Counted from the stretch's first letter, positions 1 through 7,528 are shown. The stretch is DNA of 64,000 nt from a bacterium HR37 (GCA_002898375.1 BEIN01000005.1:1-64000), one strand, 5' to 3'. Numbers and translations: made by a program. The notes: generated from the sequence alone by a model not told the origin.

Positions 1-1
1 G

Positions 2-118
2 GTGGCTAAAGTGCTTGAGATATCCGTTCCAGCAGTAAAATCAAGACTACACAGAGCTAGACTCTTTCTAAGAGACAAACTCTCAGACTACTTCTTTGAA
101 TGGGGGAAGAAATGGTAA
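2..118 (+). CDS. ECF-type RNA polymerase sigma factor, C-terminal fragment
   Basis: The window opens inside a gene; 38 codons remain before a TAA stop. The residues form the end of a sigma region 4 helix-turn-helix: AKVLEIS, then the recognition helix AVKSRLHRARL, a pattern typical of ECF (group IV) sigma factors that bind -35 elements. The stop overlaps the start of a zinc-finger anti-sigma factor in the next frame, the usual sigma/anti-sigma operon arrangement. The N-terminal region 2 lies outside the window, so the subgroup cannot be assigned. Confidence 0.8.
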   Translation: MAKVLEISVPAVKSRLHRARLFLRDKLSDYFFEWGKKW

Positions 119-357
119 TGTGTAAGGAGATTGTAGAAAACATAATCGGTTATATAGAAGCAGAGCTAGACGATAAGACCCTCGAAGAGCTCGAGAAGCA
201 CCTACACGACTGTCCAGAGTGCCAGGCGTTTGTAAGAACATATAAAAAGATGCTTGAGCTAACCGGAAAACTCAAAGAAAGGACCTTTGTAACCCCTGAG
301 ATAAGAAAAAAACTAAAAGAACTACTTATATCCAAAATAAAATACCAAGAGAGCTAA
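118..357 (+). CDS. Zinc-finger anti-sigma factor (zf-HC2 type)
   Basis: A 79-residue protein with the anti-sigma zinc motif H-x3-C-x2-C (HLHDCPEC) near residue 33, preceded by a conserved N-terminal Cys and followed by a charged helix. Family knowledge: such proteins bind and silence the adjacent ECF sigma factor, often in a redox-dependent way. No membrane segment follows the zinc domain, so it is probably cytoplasmic. I chose ATG 118, which overlaps the sigma stop (TAATG) and sits 9 nt after a GGGGGA ribosome binding site; in-frame ATGs at 100 and 112 are alternatives. The signal sensed is unknown. Confidence 0.8.
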   Translation: MCKEIVENIIGYIEAELDDKTLEELEKHLHDCPECQAFVRTYKKMLELTGKLKERTFVTPEIRKKLKELLISKIKYQES

Positions 358-381
358 ACAGCACATTAACGCTGATTGGCC

Positions 382-411
382 TTGACAAAAAGATTTCAAC
401 TATACTATAAT
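382..411 (+). promoter_or_regulatory. Sigma-70 type promoter for the AhpD-like gene
   Basis: Consensus TTGACA at 382-387 and consensus TATAAT at 406-411, separated by 18 bp. Transcription would start near 418, about 40 nt before the ATG at 457. This is one of the best promoter matches in the window. Confidence 0.75.
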
Positions 412-434
412 TAGGACTGACTAGTTAGTTCTAA
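411..434. promoter_or_regulatory. Imperfect 24-bp palindrome across the predicted transcription start
   Basis: Twelve-base half sites match at 10 of 12 positions around the core ACTAGT (420-425). It begins in the last base of the -10 box and covers the predicted start site, the classic position for a repressor operator. The regulator is unknown; a redox-responsive factor is a guess from the downstream gene. Confidence 0.5.
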
Positions 435-456
435 AATATAAAAGGAGGATATAGCA

Positions 457-978
457 ATGGCCAGAATTCCATATGTGGAGAAAGAAAATGCTTCTCCAGA
501 GATAAAAGCTATATACGAACAACTTGAAAAAAAATTTGGCCTTGTACCAAACGTTATAAAGGCAATGGCAAATAGCCCAACCCTTCTTCAGGGATTTATG
601 CCATTTCTTGGAGCCGTTTTGGGACCAAGTGCCGTAGATCCTGCGCTTAAAGAACTTGCCATACTAACAACGACAAAGATCAACGGATGCAGCTACTGTA
701 CAGCTCATCATACAGCAGTTGCCCAACGTGTAGGGCTCTCAAAGGAAAAAATAGAAGCACCGCCAGACCCAAACAATCCAGTTTTTGATGAAAAGGAAAG
801 AGCTGTCATTAGATTTGCAAAAGAGGTAACAGAAAAGGTCTCAGCCAGTGAAGAATCAATCAATGAGCTCCGTAAGTACTTTAACGACTCCCAGATTGCA
901 GAACTAAACCTTGTTGTTGGGGCTTTTAATTTACTAACCCGATTTGCTGACACATTTAAGGTCGAGTTAGAACACTAG
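457..978 (+). CDS. Carboxymuconolactone decarboxylase / AhpD-like family protein
   Basis: A 173-residue all-helical protein of the CMD/AhpD fold. The redox motif C-x2-C followed by histidines (CSYCTAHH, near residue 77) is that of the peroxidase-related branch, which uses the cysteine pair for thiol-dependent peroxide reduction or disulfide relay. It has a good ribosome binding site (AGGAGG) before ATG 457 and its own strong promoter with a palindrome. The neighbouring sigma/anti-sigma pair and the NrtS-like gene 23 nt downstream do not fix a substrate. Peroxide detoxification is the most likely role. Confidence 0.85.
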   Translation: MARIPYVEKENASPEIKAIYEQLEKKFGLVPNVIKAMANSPTLLQGFMPFLGAVLGPSAVDPALKELAILTTTKINGCSYCTAHHTAVAQRVGLSKEKIEAPPDPNNPVFDEKERAVIRFAKEVTEKVSASEESINELRKYFNDSQIAELNLVVGAFNLLTRFADTFKVELEH

Positions 979-1001
979 GGAAAACACCTATAGACACCTG
1001 A

Positions 1002-1256
1002 ATGGGTAAAGAGTTTAGGGAATTTGTAAGGAACTTCTTTAGAAAAGATATTACTGTAAGAGCCATTAAGGTAGCTTTTTTTGTAGCTCCAATTCTTATA
1101 TTGATTAACCACTTCGATACGATAGTTTCATTACGATTCACCCTGGCTTTCTTCCTAAAATCCTTCCTTACCTTCCTTGTTCCTTACTGTGTTTCCGCAT
1201 ACTCATCAGCAAAGGCCAGTCTGGCCCTAGAACAAAACAAGAAAAATATTTATTAG
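1002..1256 (+). CDS. nrtS: Small NrtS-like membrane protein (putative nitrate/nitrite transporter)
   Basis: An 84-residue protein with a short basic N terminus and two hydrophobic segments, about residues 22-42 and 48-68. The patterns VAFFVAPILILINHFD and FLVPYCVSAYSSAKA resemble the NrtS family, small two-helix proteins linked to nitrate/nitrite transport in cyanobacteria. It lies 23 nt downstream of the AhpD-like gene and is probably cotranscribed with it. The family match is from memory of the sequence pattern, and transport has been shown for few members, so function here is an inference. Confidence 0.6.
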   Translation: MGKEFREFVRNFFRKDITVRAIKVAFFVAPILILINHFDTIVSLRFTLAFFLKSFLTFLVPYCVSAYSSAKASLALEQNKKNIY

Positions 1257-1262
1257 AAAATA

Positions 1263-1296
1263 AGGAAGTTCTCCTAAGGAAAACGGAGAACTTCCT
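1263..1296. terminator. Perfect 12-bp hairpin between convergent genes
   Basis: Arms AGGAAGTTCTCC (1263-1274) and its exact complement (1285-1296) flank a 10-base loop. It sits between the plus-strand NrtS-like gene and the minus-strand repeat protein. Downstream on the minus strand the sequence is T-rich, so it fits an intrinsic terminator for the minus-strand gene; on the plus strand the tail is A-rich, so termination there is less certain. Confidence 0.6.
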
Positions 1297-1337
1297 ACAA
1301 AACAACCACAGTTCTAAAAGGTTTTAGAGTTACCCCA

Positions 1338-1742
1338 TTACATACGTGGACTCATCCAGTTAAGATAGAAATCATAGTATGCACCTGAATCTCCAGGACC
1401 GTCAAAACTCTTATTGAATCCAACCCCTGACGATGTTGACCTGATCTTTGCTACATTAGCAGGTCTTTTACCCTTAGGATACATCCAGTCAAGATAGAAA
1501 TCGTAGTAAGTCCCTGAATCCGTGTAGAAATCAACTCTGGGCTCCACATTTGCAGTAAGAGGCTCTATATTAACAGAACTGGGTTTAGGACCAACATTTC
1601 TTTTGGGATACATGTAGTCAAGGTAAAAATTATAGTAGGCTCCAGAATCGGTTTGAAAATCAGTTCGTGGCTCTGAAAAAGCGTAAGATGTTAACAGAGC
1701 TACTGCAAATAAGAGCGAGAAAAAAGGTGTTAATTTCTTCAT
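1338..1742 (-). CDS. Exported protein with three 15-residue repeats spaced exactly 43 residues apart
   Basis: A 134-residue protein with a clear signal peptide (basic MKK, hydrophobic core, cleavage likely after YAFS-type residues near position 23). The mature part carries three copies of D-S-G-[AT]-Y-Y-[ND]-F-Y-L-[DN]-[YW]-M-[YS]-P, starting at residues 32, 75 and 118. The first two copies are preceded by EPR-x-DF, and all three are separated by Gly/Pro/Asn-rich linkers. I do not recognise a family. The aromatic, acidic repeat suggests an extracellular or periplasmic binding or assembly role, but nothing in the sequence fixes it. It has an AGGAGG site and a TATAAT -10 box (1769-1774), so it is probably its own transcription unit downstream of nuoF. 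Confidence 0.75.
   Translation of the reverse strand: MKKLTPFFSLLFAVALLTSYAFSEPRTDFQTDSGAYYNFYLDYMYPKRNVGPKPSSVNIEPLTANVEPRVDFYTDSGTYYDFYLDWMYPKGKRPANVAKIRSTSSGVGFNKSFDGPGDSGAYYDFYLNWMSPRM
1347..1649 (-). repeat. Three in-frame 45-bp repeats with a 129-bp period
   Basis: The copies occupy 1605-1649, 1476-1520 and 1347-1391. They encode the DSG-YY-FYL-M-P motif of the exported repeat protein. The DNA copies differ at many third positions while the peptide is kept, so this is an old duplication under protein-level constraint rather than a fresh tandem repeat. Confidence 0.8.
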
Positions 1743-1924
1743 GTATACTGACCTCCTTAATTGTACTTATTATATTAGATGTTTTTAAATATAAAAAAGT
1801 TTCAAAATATTTGATAAAAATATAGTCCTCTCACACTATCTACTCTTTACAGAAAGGTTTTTTTAACACAACCCAGGATATTGGTGGGATATCTGGTTAA
1901 AGCTAAAAGACTCTACACACTTAA

Positions 1925-3220
1925 TCAATCTTCTTCCCAAACACCCATATATCTGCTTTCAAAAGGACACCTCTTTAGCCTTATATGCTCTTCAAACTCA
2001 TGCCTAAACTTTCTAACTATAGACTCAACAGGCATAGCACAACCATCTGCGAGAGCACAAATTGTTGTTCCCTTCATTTGAGAACAGGCATCAAGTATGG
2101 TATCCAGATACTCCATTCTTCCCCTTCCTTCCTCAATCCTTGTTAACATCTTCTCAAGCCACCATGTACCTTCTCTGCACTGAACACATTGGCCACAGGA
2201 TTCATCTCTGTAGAAATGTGCAAGGTTTTGTGCAACCCTTACCATACAGGTAGATTCATCAATAACGGTTACACCTGCAGTCCCAAGCATAGAGCCTGCT
2301 TTTGCCAGAGAATCAAAATCCATAGGGATATCCAATTCATCTGCGGTAAGCACAGCAGATGAAGAGCCACCAGGAGATACAGCCTTTATGGCTCTACCAA
2401 ATCTCGTCCCCTCACCGTACTCATAAATCAACTCGCGTAGAGGAATACCAAGAGGAAGCTCATAGAGGCCTGGTCTGTTTACACAACCACTAAGTCCGTA
2501 TATCTTTGTTCCCGTATTCTTAGGGGTACCAATGCTTGCAAACCAATCCGCACCTCTGTTTATTATATGTGGTACACAAGCCAGTGTTTCAACGTTGTTT
2601 ATGATAGTTGGGCAACCAAAAAGTCCAACCTGTGCAGGAAAAGGCGGTTTTGGTCTTGGCTCCCCATTTTTTCCTTCTATTGACTCCAAAAGACCAGTTT
2701 CCTCGCCACATATATAGGCACCCGCTCCTCTAAACAAAATCACATCCAAACTGAATCCAGAACCCAAAATGTTCTCACCAAGAAACCCTTTCTCATAAGC
2801 TTCCCGAATAGCTCTCTCTAAGATTCTTGCTCCTTTTGGCATCTCTCCTCTTATGTATATGTAGCACTTGTGTGCATTAATGGCATAACAAGCAATTATA
2901 ATTCCCTCAAGCATCTGATGCGGATCGCGCTCTATAATCTCTCTGTCCTTAAAACTCCCAGGTTCACTCTCATCGGCATTACAACACAAATAAACAGGTT
3001 TTTTAGAATCTCTTGGAATAAAACTCCACTTTATTCCAGTTGGAAACCCTGCTCCTCCCCGTCCGCGAAGACCGGATTTCTTTACCTCTTCAATCACCTC
3101 AAGTGGATCCATTCTAAGGGCTTTTGGAAGTGCAGTATATCCACCAGAAGCAATGTAGGATTCAATTGTTTCCGAGTTGGCTCTATCCACATAGCTGCGT
3201 ATAATTCTCATCTCAGGCAT
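1925..3220 (-). CDS. nuoF: NADH-quinone oxidoreductase subunit F (NuoF/Nqo1)
   Basis: A 431-residue protein, full length for Nqo1. The glycine-rich nucleotide/FMN region is at 51-65 (LRGRGGAGFPTGIKW) and continues with the NADH-binding signature GAGAYICGEETGLLES (165-180). The N3 [4Fe-4S] cluster cysteines are Cys342, Cys345, Cys348 and Cys388. It would take electrons from NADH through FMN to the iron-sulfur chain. There is no nuoE or nuoG next to it and no extra ferredoxin or thioredoxin-like domain as in hydrogenase HydB, so partners must be elsewhere. It lies 86 nt downstream of cbiO with its own possible promoter. Confidence 0.9.
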   Translation of the reverse strand: MPEMRIIRSYVDRANSETIESYIASGGYTALPKALRMDPLEVIEEVKKSGLRGRGGAGFPTGIKWSFIPRDSKKPVYLCCNADESEPGSFKDREIIERDPHQMLEGIIIACYAINAHKCYIYIRGEMPKGARILERAIREAYEKGFLGENILGSGFSLDVILFRGAGAYICGEETGLLESIEGKNGEPRPKPPFPAQVGLFGCPTIINNVETLACVPHIINRGADWFASIGTPKNTGTKIYGLSGCVNRPGLYELPLGIPLRELIYEYGEGTRFGRAIKAVSPGGSSSAVLTADELDIPMDFDSLAKAGSMLGTAGVTVIDESTCMVRVAQNLAHFYRDESCGQCVQCREGTWWLEKMLTRIEEGRGRMEYLDTILDACSQMKGTTICALADGCAMPVESIVRKFRHEFEEHIRLKRCPFESRYMGVWEED

Positions 3221-3256
3221 ACTGGGCTCTCCAAGGCTTATTTATATTCAGCATTA

Positions 3257-3284
3257 ATTTTAAATGGATTAAAAGTGTTGGCAA
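3257..3284 (-). promoter_or_regulatory. Possible promoter for nuoF
   Basis: On the minus strand TTGCCA (3279-3284) and TAAAAT (3257-3262) are separated by 16 bp, in the gap between cbiO and nuoF. It suggests nuoF can be transcribed apart from the metal-transport operon. Confidence 0.4.
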
Positions 3285-3306
3285 GAAAAAGTTACGAATC
3301 CGCAAG

Positions 3307-4164
3307 CTATAGATGCAAAGTTTTTTTCCTTGAAGTCATAATCTCATCTGCAATAACCTTTGCTGCCTCTTCTACAGTTAGTGAAATATCTAACTCTACA
3401 CCGTATTTCTTTAACTCAAAGAACAGGGAACCAAGAACAGGTGGCTCTATGTGATTTCTTGAGAGAAGATCCAGTTGAGCAAATATCTCCTTTGGAGAAC
3501 CCTTTGTAACGATTTCTCCTCCTGCTGCCATGATGTATACAGTATCTGCAATAAGCGGAACCGTATCTATATTGTGGGTAGAGAGCAGTATAGCGGTACC
3601 ATTTTCCCTATTGATCCTATTAAGCAGATGTATAAGATCGGTTCTGCAAACAGGGTCCAGTCCTTCAAAAGGTTCATCAAGAATAAGGAGTTCAGGTTTT
3701 GTAACAAGTGCTCCTGCAAGCCCGACTTTCGTTTTCTCCCCTCCACTTAGATAATGGGGAACCTTATCTTTTAAATGCTTTATATCCAGTTTTTCAAGCA
3801 CCTCTTCTACCATTCTTTCAATATCATCTTTTCTGTATCCATAGTTACGTAAGGAGAAAGAAACATCATCCCACACTGTAGGAGCGATAATCTGCTCTTC
3901 CACATTCTGAATGAGTACTCCAATGCGCTCTCTTATTTTCGTATAATCCCTGGCAGGATCAACCCCAAAAACCCTAATCGTCCCCTGTGAAGCTTTGAGA
4001 AGACCCAGAAGATGGAAAATCAAGGTTGATTTTCCACTACCGTTTGGTCCTAAAAGAACAACCTTCTCTCCTCTACGAACAACAAAATCTATCCCCCGGA
4101 AGTGAAGCACCGTTCCATCAGGGTATGTGTATTTAAGTCCACTTACTCTTACTAGCTCTTCCAC
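3307..4164 (-). CDS. cbiO: Cobalt/nickel ECF-type ABC transporter, ATP-binding protein
   Basis: A 285-residue ABC ATPase with Walker A GPNGSGKST, ABC signature LSGGE and Walker B LLILDEP, followed by the H-loop (STHN). It is the energizing subunit for the substrate-capture protein CbiM and coupling protein CbiQ encoded just upstream. The GTG start overlaps the end of cbiQ by 13 nt, indicating translational coupling. The C-terminal extension after the nucleotide-binding domain is typical of CbiO/NikO. The metal (Co or Ni) cannot be told from this subunit. Confidence 0.92.
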   Translation of the reverse strand: MEELVRVSGLKYTYPDGTVLHFRGIDFVVRRGEKVVLLGPNGSGKSTLIFHLLGLLKASQGTIRVFGVDPARDYTKIRERIGVLIQNVEEQIIAPTVWDDVSFSLRNYGYRKDDIERMVEEVLEKLDIKHLKDKVPHYLSGGEKTKVGLAGALVTKPELLILDEPFEGLDPVCRTDLIHLLNRINRENGTAILLSTHNIDTVPLIADTVYIMAAGGEIVTKGSPKEIFAQLDLLSRNHIEPPVLGSLFFELKKYGVELDISLTVEEAAKVIADEIMTSRKKTLHL

Positions 4165-4982
4165 AATACACCTCTAACACCCAGCACCTTGCCTATATGG
4201 TAAAACCCAGATACTACAAAGACAAACAGGGAAAAGTAAAGAAAATACAGACTGAATCTATTAAAATCATCCCTAAATCTTACCACAAAGGAAAGGCTAC
4301 AAACACAAAGTGTTATTATAAAAATAAAGATATCACTCCAAATAAACTTTCTCTCTATCAGCTCATTTCCCAATCTACCACTATATCCCCTTACCCTCAT
4401 AACACAGTAAAACCTCTCGGCCAAATCAAATCCTCTTACAAGCAAAAGACCTATGCCCTGGGCAAAATTCCTAAGATTCTTTCTGTAACTTCTGGGAGAA
4501 AGCCCACCCCTTATTTTAAGGGCACGAATAAAATTATCCATAAGCTCAAGGAGGATAAACAAGGCTCTATATGTAAGAAACAAACCATCTACAATAACCT
4601 GAGGTAAGAACGGTCTTATACAGGAGAAAATCCTGTGATATGGTGTGGTAAGGATCAGAATAACCATGGTAAGAGCAGCCCCAAGAGCTTTAAACACAAT
4701 AACGGCGCTTCTTATAGGATCACCGTTCCAGCTGGCAATAGCAAAAAGCACGGCAAAAATAGCAGGATAAGAAGCAATAGAAACCACCCTCAGAAAGGGC
4801 AAATCCGTTAGAAGAGATAAGGTTAAAAGGGTTATGTAGATACTAATAAGTACAACAAGGTCTCCTGTAATCATAATAGATAGAACAAAAAGCAGGACAA
4901 ACACCATCTTACAAGCAGGAGATGCTCTGTGAAAGAAGCTCCTTCCACTGTTTGCAAGATAATCGATTATACCTATATCCAA
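4152..4982 (-). CDS. cbiQ: Cobalt/nickel transporter transmembrane coupling protein
   Basis: A 276-residue membrane protein with about five or six hydrophobic segments. The cytoplasmic coupling helices hold the family motifs A-[RL]-x-[IVM]-R-G (ALKIRG and VMRVRGYSG), which dock on the CbiO ATPase. It starts at a TTG after AGAGGTAAG and lies 12 nt downstream of cbiM. It forms the energy-coupling scaffold of the CbiMQO complex. Confidence 0.88.
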   Translation of the reverse strand: MDIGIIDYLANSGRSFFHRASPACKMVFVLLFVLSIMITGDLVVLISIYITLLTLSLLTDLPFLRVVSIASYPAIFAVLFAIASWNGDPIRSAVIVFKALGAALTMVILILTTPYHRIFSCIRPFLPQVIVDGLFLTYRALFILLELMDNFIRALKIRGGLSPRSYRKNLRNFAQGIGLLLVRGFDLAERFYCVMRVRGYSGRLGNELIERKFIWSDIFIFIITLCVCSLSFVVRFRDDFNRFSLYFLYFSLFVFVVSGFYHIGKVLGVRGVLWKS

Positions 4983-4994
4983 CGTTTCTTACCT

Positions 4995-5747
4995 CTACGT
5001 TGCTCTGGTAAAAACTAAGTCAGGTCTTACACGAAAGATATACCCTATAACGAGTCCGCTTATCGTTGACTCAAGTACCCATCCCGGAAATCCAATTACA
5101 AGAACTGTTTTTGCAAAGTTTAAAATACTCATCTTCTCCATCCTTTTCCCATCAGATAAGACTTCAGACTTGGTTTTTGATTCCTTTTGATCTGACTCTC
5201 CATCATGTATCTCCTTATGTGAATAAACGCTTAGTATCTCAAACGGATCTTTTTTCGATACGTATACGATACCAATCATAAATGAGGTGCTGATAATCAG
5301 GCTAAAGACGGTGGAGATAGCTGCTGTAAAGCTTATAGATAAGGCTTTATTGGTTTTAAATAGATAACATAGAAATCGAAACAGATAAAACCCAAAAACC
5401 GCTTCTACTCCTATCACCAGGGTGTTTAAACCAACAACTGTTATTCCACCGTGGCCAAACATCGCTATTATTAGATTAACTATAAACACGGATATAAAAC
5501 CCAGAATAGGCCCAAGCAATATACCTGCAACCACACTTAGATTTACGTGGTAAGCAATTGGTACAATCTCTAGAGTCATTCCCACTATCATAAGTGCAGA
5601 GATTACCCCGATAAGGGGAAGCTTATGTTCAAGCCCGTAGCTTTTTACCCTTTTTATACAAAACAAAAGAAAACCCATGGTAGCAATCCAGCCTAAAAGT
5701 ACAAGCCAGAAGGGAAGAACACCATCAGGTATATGAATGTGGGACAT
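4995..5747 (-). CDS. cbiM: Cobalt/nickel transporter substrate-specific component
   Basis: A 250-residue integral membrane protein opening with MSHIHIPDGVLP. The N-terminal Met/His segment is the metal-coordinating part of CbiM/NikM proteins. Several hydrophobic helices follow. A charged segment of roughly 45 residues, rich in Asp, Glu, Lys and Ser, is inserted before the last helix; I do not know this insert from standard CbiM. No cbiN or nikN gene follows, so this is a CbiM-Q-O system without a visible small subunit. It lies 32 nt downstream of the fur-like gene. Confidence 0.88.
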   Translation of the reverse strand: MSHIHIPDGVLPFWLVLLGWIATMGFLLFCIKRVKSYGLEHKLPLIGVISALMIVGMTLEIVPIAYHVNLSVVAGILLGPILGFISVFIVNLIIAMFGHGGITVVGLNTLVIGVEAVFGFYLFRFLCYLFKTNKALSISFTAAISTVFSLIISTSFMIGIVYVSKKDPFEILSVYSHKEIHDGESDQKESKTKSEVLSDGKRMEKMSILNFAKTVLVIGFPGWVLESTISGLVIGYIFRVRPDLVFTRAT

Positions 5748-5779
5748 TAAAGTAAATCTCCCCCCTTAGAATTCCAAAA

Positions 5780-6220
5780 TTAACGCTTACAGTCCTGACA
5801 CTTTCCCAAAAACTGAAGGAAGTGGGTCTCAATTGCAAAACCAGTTTTTCTTGAAAGCCTCTTAGACATCCTGTCTATAGGGCATTCTCTAAATTCAAAT
5901 ACCCTATTGCACCTTACACAGACCATTGGGTGTCCATGCTCTCTGGAAACAACTGTATAGCTATGACATCCGTCTTCAAGGTGAACTTTCACAACAAGTC
6001 CCAATTCCTCAAGCGTCTCAAGTGTTCTATAAATTGTAGCAAGGCCAACTTTTGGCAAAAACTCCCTTACCCTACTGTGGATCTCTGATATAGAGAGATG
6101 CTTTGGGCTATTTTTAAGCACACTTAACACTGCAAGACGCTGGGGTGTACATTTAAAGCCACGGGCATGAAAGAAGGTTTTAACCCAGGCCTGTTTATGC
6201 TTAAATTGTTTTTCTTTCAT
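5780..6220 (-). CDS. Fur-family metal-dependent transcriptional regulator
   Basis: A 146-residue Fur-fold protein. The winged helix contains TPQRLAVL and the recognition helix GLATIYRTLETLEELG. The dimerization part has the HGH metal site and two zinc-binding C-x2-C pairs (CVRC and CQDC). It is the first gene of an operon with cbiM-cbiQ-cbiO, so a nickel- or cobalt-sensing role (Nur-like) is at least as likely as iron sensing; this is inferred from context. I start at ATG 6220; an in-frame TTG at 6238 would fall inside the promoter palindrome. Neither start has a clear ribosome binding site. Confidence 0.88.
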   Translation of the reverse strand: MKEKQFKHKQAWVKTFFHARGFKCTPQRLAVLSVLKNSPKHLSISEIHSRVREFLPKVGLATIYRTLETLEELGLVVKVHLEDGCHSYTVVSREHGHPMVCVRCNRVFEFRECPIDRMSKRLSRKTGFAIETHFLQFLGKCQDCKR

Positions 6221-6235
6221 ACAAAGGCATAAATC

Positions 6236-6258
6236 CAATTGAGAATTTTTTTCAATTG
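6236..6258. promoter_or_regulatory. 23-bp palindrome over the fur-cbiMQO promoter (candidate Fur-family operator)
   Basis: Arms CAATTGA (6236-6242) and TCAATTG (6252-6258) are exact complements. Extended to 11-base half sites around T6247, 9 of 11 positions match. It overlaps the -10 box of the minus-strand promoter, so occupancy would block transcription. An autoregulatory site for the adjacent Fur-like protein is the simplest reading. Confidence 0.6.
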
Positions 6259-6283
6259 TAACCTATAGTATAAAGTCAGTCAA
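6255..6283 (-). promoter_or_regulatory. Promoter of the fur-cbiMQO operon
   Basis: On the minus strand TTGACT (6278-6283) and TACAAT (6255-6260) are 17 bp apart. The predicted start near 6248 leaves a leader of about 28 nt before ATG 6220. Confidence 0.6.
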
Positions 6284-6349
6284 TTCTACAGAAAACCTGT
6301 TGACCTTAACACAGGGTATAGTGTATTTTGTTTTGTCAAATAAAATCCC

Positions 6350-7528
6350 ATGAAAAGCAGAAAAAAACAATTCGATGTCATAGTTGTAGGTGGTGGCCCG
6401 AGTGGGCTTCATACCGCCTCTCTTCTGGCTGATTCTGGGCTAAGTGTACTGCTACTTGAGGAAGACATAGCTATAGGACATGGAGTTGTATGCTCTGGAG
6501 TTATTAGCAAAGAAGCTTTTTTCAGGTATGACCTTCCAGTTGAATCCATAGTAGGCAAGTTAAAAGAAGCAGAGCTTTTTTCTCCAGGAGGTATAAGTAT
6601 ATCATATACACACCCGGATGAGTCAGTAGTTGTTGTTGACAGACACATATTCGACAAAAAGATGGGAGAAAGTGCCCAGAAAAAAGGGGTAGAGATACAG
6701 CTTGGTACAAAGGTAAGTTCGCTTACAGTAAGAGAGGACTTTGTAGAGGCCACAGTGAGAACACAGGGGGAAGAAAAAAAAGTAACAGCAGAAATAGCCG
6801 TTATAGCCACAGGTGTTAGGTTCAACCTCCAACTGGCCTTAGGACTTGGACGTCCAAAAAAAATCCTTAAAGGAATCCAAATTGAGATACGGGATAGAAA
6901 GCCTGAGAGGTTAAGGGTGTATTTTGGAAGCAGATTCTCTCTTGGTTTCTTTGGATGGGCTATACCACTTCTAGACGGTAGAACAAGAGTAGGTGTTATG
7001 ACCGAAGGAAACCCGCTAGAGGGCCTAAAAGGTACCCTATCCCAAGTTATACAAGATGCTGAATCTTATCTGGCAAACTGCACAATAAAAAGACGGGGAA
7101 TTGCTTTTGGAGTTATACAGCGCACGTATTCCGATAGAATCATTGCAGTAGGAGAAGCAGCAGGGCATATAAAGACAACCACAGGAGGCGGAATCTACTA
7201 TGGTCTTATAAGTGCGGAGATGGCTTCAGATACCATAAAAAAGGCTTTTCAAAAAGGTAGTTTTAAAGCTGGGGTTCTTTCCGAATACGAAACAAAATGG
7301 AAAAAAACCCTTGGTAAGGAGATTACACTGGGAGAGTACTTTCACAGCTTCTATTCCAGATTGGGCGATAAAGAAATAGATGAGCTTTTCCATGCAGCAG
7401 AGAAAGATGGACTTCTATCCTTTATATCTCAAAAGGGCAGGTTTGACTGGCACAGAGAGGTTATAATTAAGATTTTAAAAAGCCCAAACCTAAGAAAGGT
7501 ACTCTGGAAAGGGCTGGTTAAAGGATAG
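6350..7528 (+). CDS. Geranylgeranyl reductase family FAD-dependent oxidoreductase
   Basis: A 392-residue flavoprotein with an N-terminal Rossmann dinucleotide motif ([20 protein letters not shown]) ending in the acidic LLLEED, and the second FAD motif around AVGEAAGHIKTTTGGGIYYG. This layout is that of the geranylgeranyl reductase / digeranylgeranylglycerophospholipid reductase group, which saturates isoprenoid double bonds in quinones, lipids or carotenoid-like chains. An isoprenyl diphosphate synthase lies at 56.3 kb, but not in the same operon. The exact substrate is unknown. The 3' end overlaps the convergent lhgO gene by 11 nt. Confidence 0.8.
   Translation: MKSRKKQFDVIVVGGGPSGLHTASLLADSGLSVLLLEEDIAIGHGVVCSGVISKEAFFRYDLPVESIVGKLKEAELFSPGGISISYTHPDESVVVVDRHIFDKKMGESAQKKGVEIQLGTKVSSLTVREDFVEATVRTQGEEKKVTAEIAVIATGVRFNLQLALGLGRPKKILKGIQIEIRDRKPERLRVYFGSRFSLGFFGWAIPLLDGRTRVGVMTEGNPLEGLKGTLSQVIQDAESYLANCTIKRRGIAFGVIQRTYSDRIIAVGEAAGHIKTTTGGGIYYGLISAEMASDTIKKAFQKGSFKAGVLSEYETKWKKTLGKEITLGEYFHSFYSRLGDKEIDELFHAAEKDGLLSFISQKGRFDWHREVIIKILKSPNLRKVLWKGLVKG

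Noticed and set aside
1884-1914. Hairpin downstream of nuoF as a terminator
   Set aside because: Stem has bulges, and on the minus strand the sequence after it is A-rich rather than T-rich.
2870-3454. 194-codon plus-strand frame across nuoF and cbiO
   Set aside because: It is antisense to two conserved genes and shows no recognisable domain.
4197-4607. 136-codon plus-strand frame
   Set aside because: It is antisense to cbiQ, has an unnatural Lys/Tyr/Thr composition and no binding site.
6221-6349. Cobalamin or nickel/cobalt riboswitch upstream of the cbiMQO operon
   Set aside because: The leader is only about 28 nt and holds no such motif; a protein operator explains the site better.
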